Below, piece by piece: positions 44,457-44,907 of a DNA stretch of 44,907 nt. Source of the stretch: Flavobacteriales bacterium (GTDB lineage Bacteria; Bacteroidota; Bacteroidia; CAIKAF01); assembly GCA_025055635.1 (NCBI GenBank), contig JANWWQ010000012.1, positions 1 to 44,907 of the forward strand, given 5' to 3'. Both the position numbers and the translations under genes were made by a program. Numbering within the stretch: the stretch's first letter is position 1; the number at the start of each line of letters is the position of its first letter. The notes beneath the pieces were generated by a model that saw only the letters and a list, made by a program, of their open reading frames with translations, had not been told where the DNA came from and searched no databases.

Positions 44457-44907
44457 TTACTTGGCTAGCCCAAGGGGCAGGCGGGCGCTCTGCGTGCCGC
44501 TGCCGTCGCTCCAGTTCAGAATGTACAACCCGGCCGCTACATCCAGCTCCCCTAGATCATACACCCCGCGCACCGCATTCTGAATGGCATCCGTCCACAC
44601 CACCTTCCCGCTCATGTCCACCAAGCGCAGCGTCAGCCGACCCGGCACATCCCGACCCAGCGACAAGTATACCCGGCCACCGCTCACCCACGCCCGATCC
44701 GCCTCCGTACCGGCAACCGTCTCCTTCACCTGCGGCACCTCCGGCGCCACCATGGCCTGCTCCGTCACAGCTACCTCACGGCGGAACTTCAACACAAACC
44801 GATCCCGCGTCTCCGCTCCGTTGATGTCAAACACATAGCTGGTCTCACTTCCTACCCTCACCTCCTTCTGCTCCTTCCGATCCACCAGGTAGCACACCAG
44901 GCCCGCC
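44457..44907 (-). CDS. T9SS-secreted protein, C-terminal part (partial, runs off right edge)
   Basis: About 150 residues are visible and the frame is open to the window edge, so the start lies outside. The last 75 residues form a type A T9SS sorting domain: GGRVYLSLGRDVPGRLTLRL, then DMSGKVVW, LDVAAGLYILNW and a basic ending LPLGLAK. Before it is the end of a beta-rich domain (FDINGAETRDRFVLKFRR). The protein should be exported by Sec, passed through the T9SS pore and have its tail removed. Nothing can be said of its N-terminal function. Codon use is markedly richer in C and G than in the neighbouring exosortase gene. Confidence 0.85.
   Translation of the reverse strand, partial: AGLVCYLVDRKEQKEVRVGSETSYVFDINGAETRDRFVLKFRREVAVTEQAMVAPEVPQVKETVAGTEADRAWVSGGRVYLSLGRDVPGRLTLRLVDMSGKVVWTDAIQNAVRGVYDLGELDVAAGLYILNWSDGSGTQSARLPLGLAK

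Overview
The window reads as chromosome of a member of the Bacteroidota. Supporting evidence: two proteins with type IX secretion (T9SS) C-terminal sorting domains, a MoxR-DUF58-BatABCDE operon, a flexirubin/aryl-polyene style ketosynthase set, a Bacteroidota-type exosortase-family protein, a choice-of-anchor-L/OmpA protein, and repeated -7 elements of the Bacteroidota form TAnnTTTG just upstream of genes. Shine-Dalgarno sequences are mostly absent, as usual for the phylum. Genes are densely packed with many 4-base ATGA overlaps. I see no tRNA, rRNA, CRISPR array, transposase or phage gene. A genus cannot be assigned from sequence alone.

Layout. 1-5212: a partial HAD hydrolase (-), membrane pyrophosphatase hppA (+) and purL (-). 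5309-11838 (+): alaS followed, with gaps of a few bases or ATGA overlaps, by a short ketosynthase-like protein, an acyl carrier protein, a complete ketosynthase, a chain-length-factor-like ketosynthase and a membrane-anchored NodB deacetylase. 12236-20396 (-): moxR, a DUF58 gene, a membrane protein gene and batA-batB-batC-batD-batE. 20496-25661 (+): a polysaccharide-type ABC exporter (permease and ATPase), a 1028-residue secreted Ig-like repeat protein with a T9SS tail, and a small secreted orphan. 26063-27691 (-): SulP anion transporter. 27890-33075 (+): cyanophycin synthetase, a family 9 glycosyltransferase, a structured intergenic element, a 2-Cys peroxiredoxin and rsmG. 33392-34735 (-): purB. 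34792-38741 (+): LptF/LptG-type permease and two family 4-like glycosyltransferases. 38782-41457 (-): yebC-obg-PAP2-crcB operon. 41672-44907 (-): exosortase, family 2 glycosyltransferase and choice-of-anchor-L/OmpA protein, preceded by the C-terminal end of another T9SS client.

How the genes fit together. Housekeeping genes (purine synthesis, tRNA charging, ribosome maturation, peroxide defence) are interleaved with cell-envelope functions: glycan export, lipopolysaccharide transport, glycosyl transfer, T9SS cargo and exosortase processing. The two places most worth follow-up are the compact ketosynthase/ACP/deacetylase set apparently co-transcribed with alaS, which lacks the reductive, dehydrating and priming enzymes of a normal polyene cluster, and the exosortase-GT2-OmpA unit, which has no recognisable sorting substrate beside it. 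The intergenic element at 31498-31690 is the best non-coding candidate.
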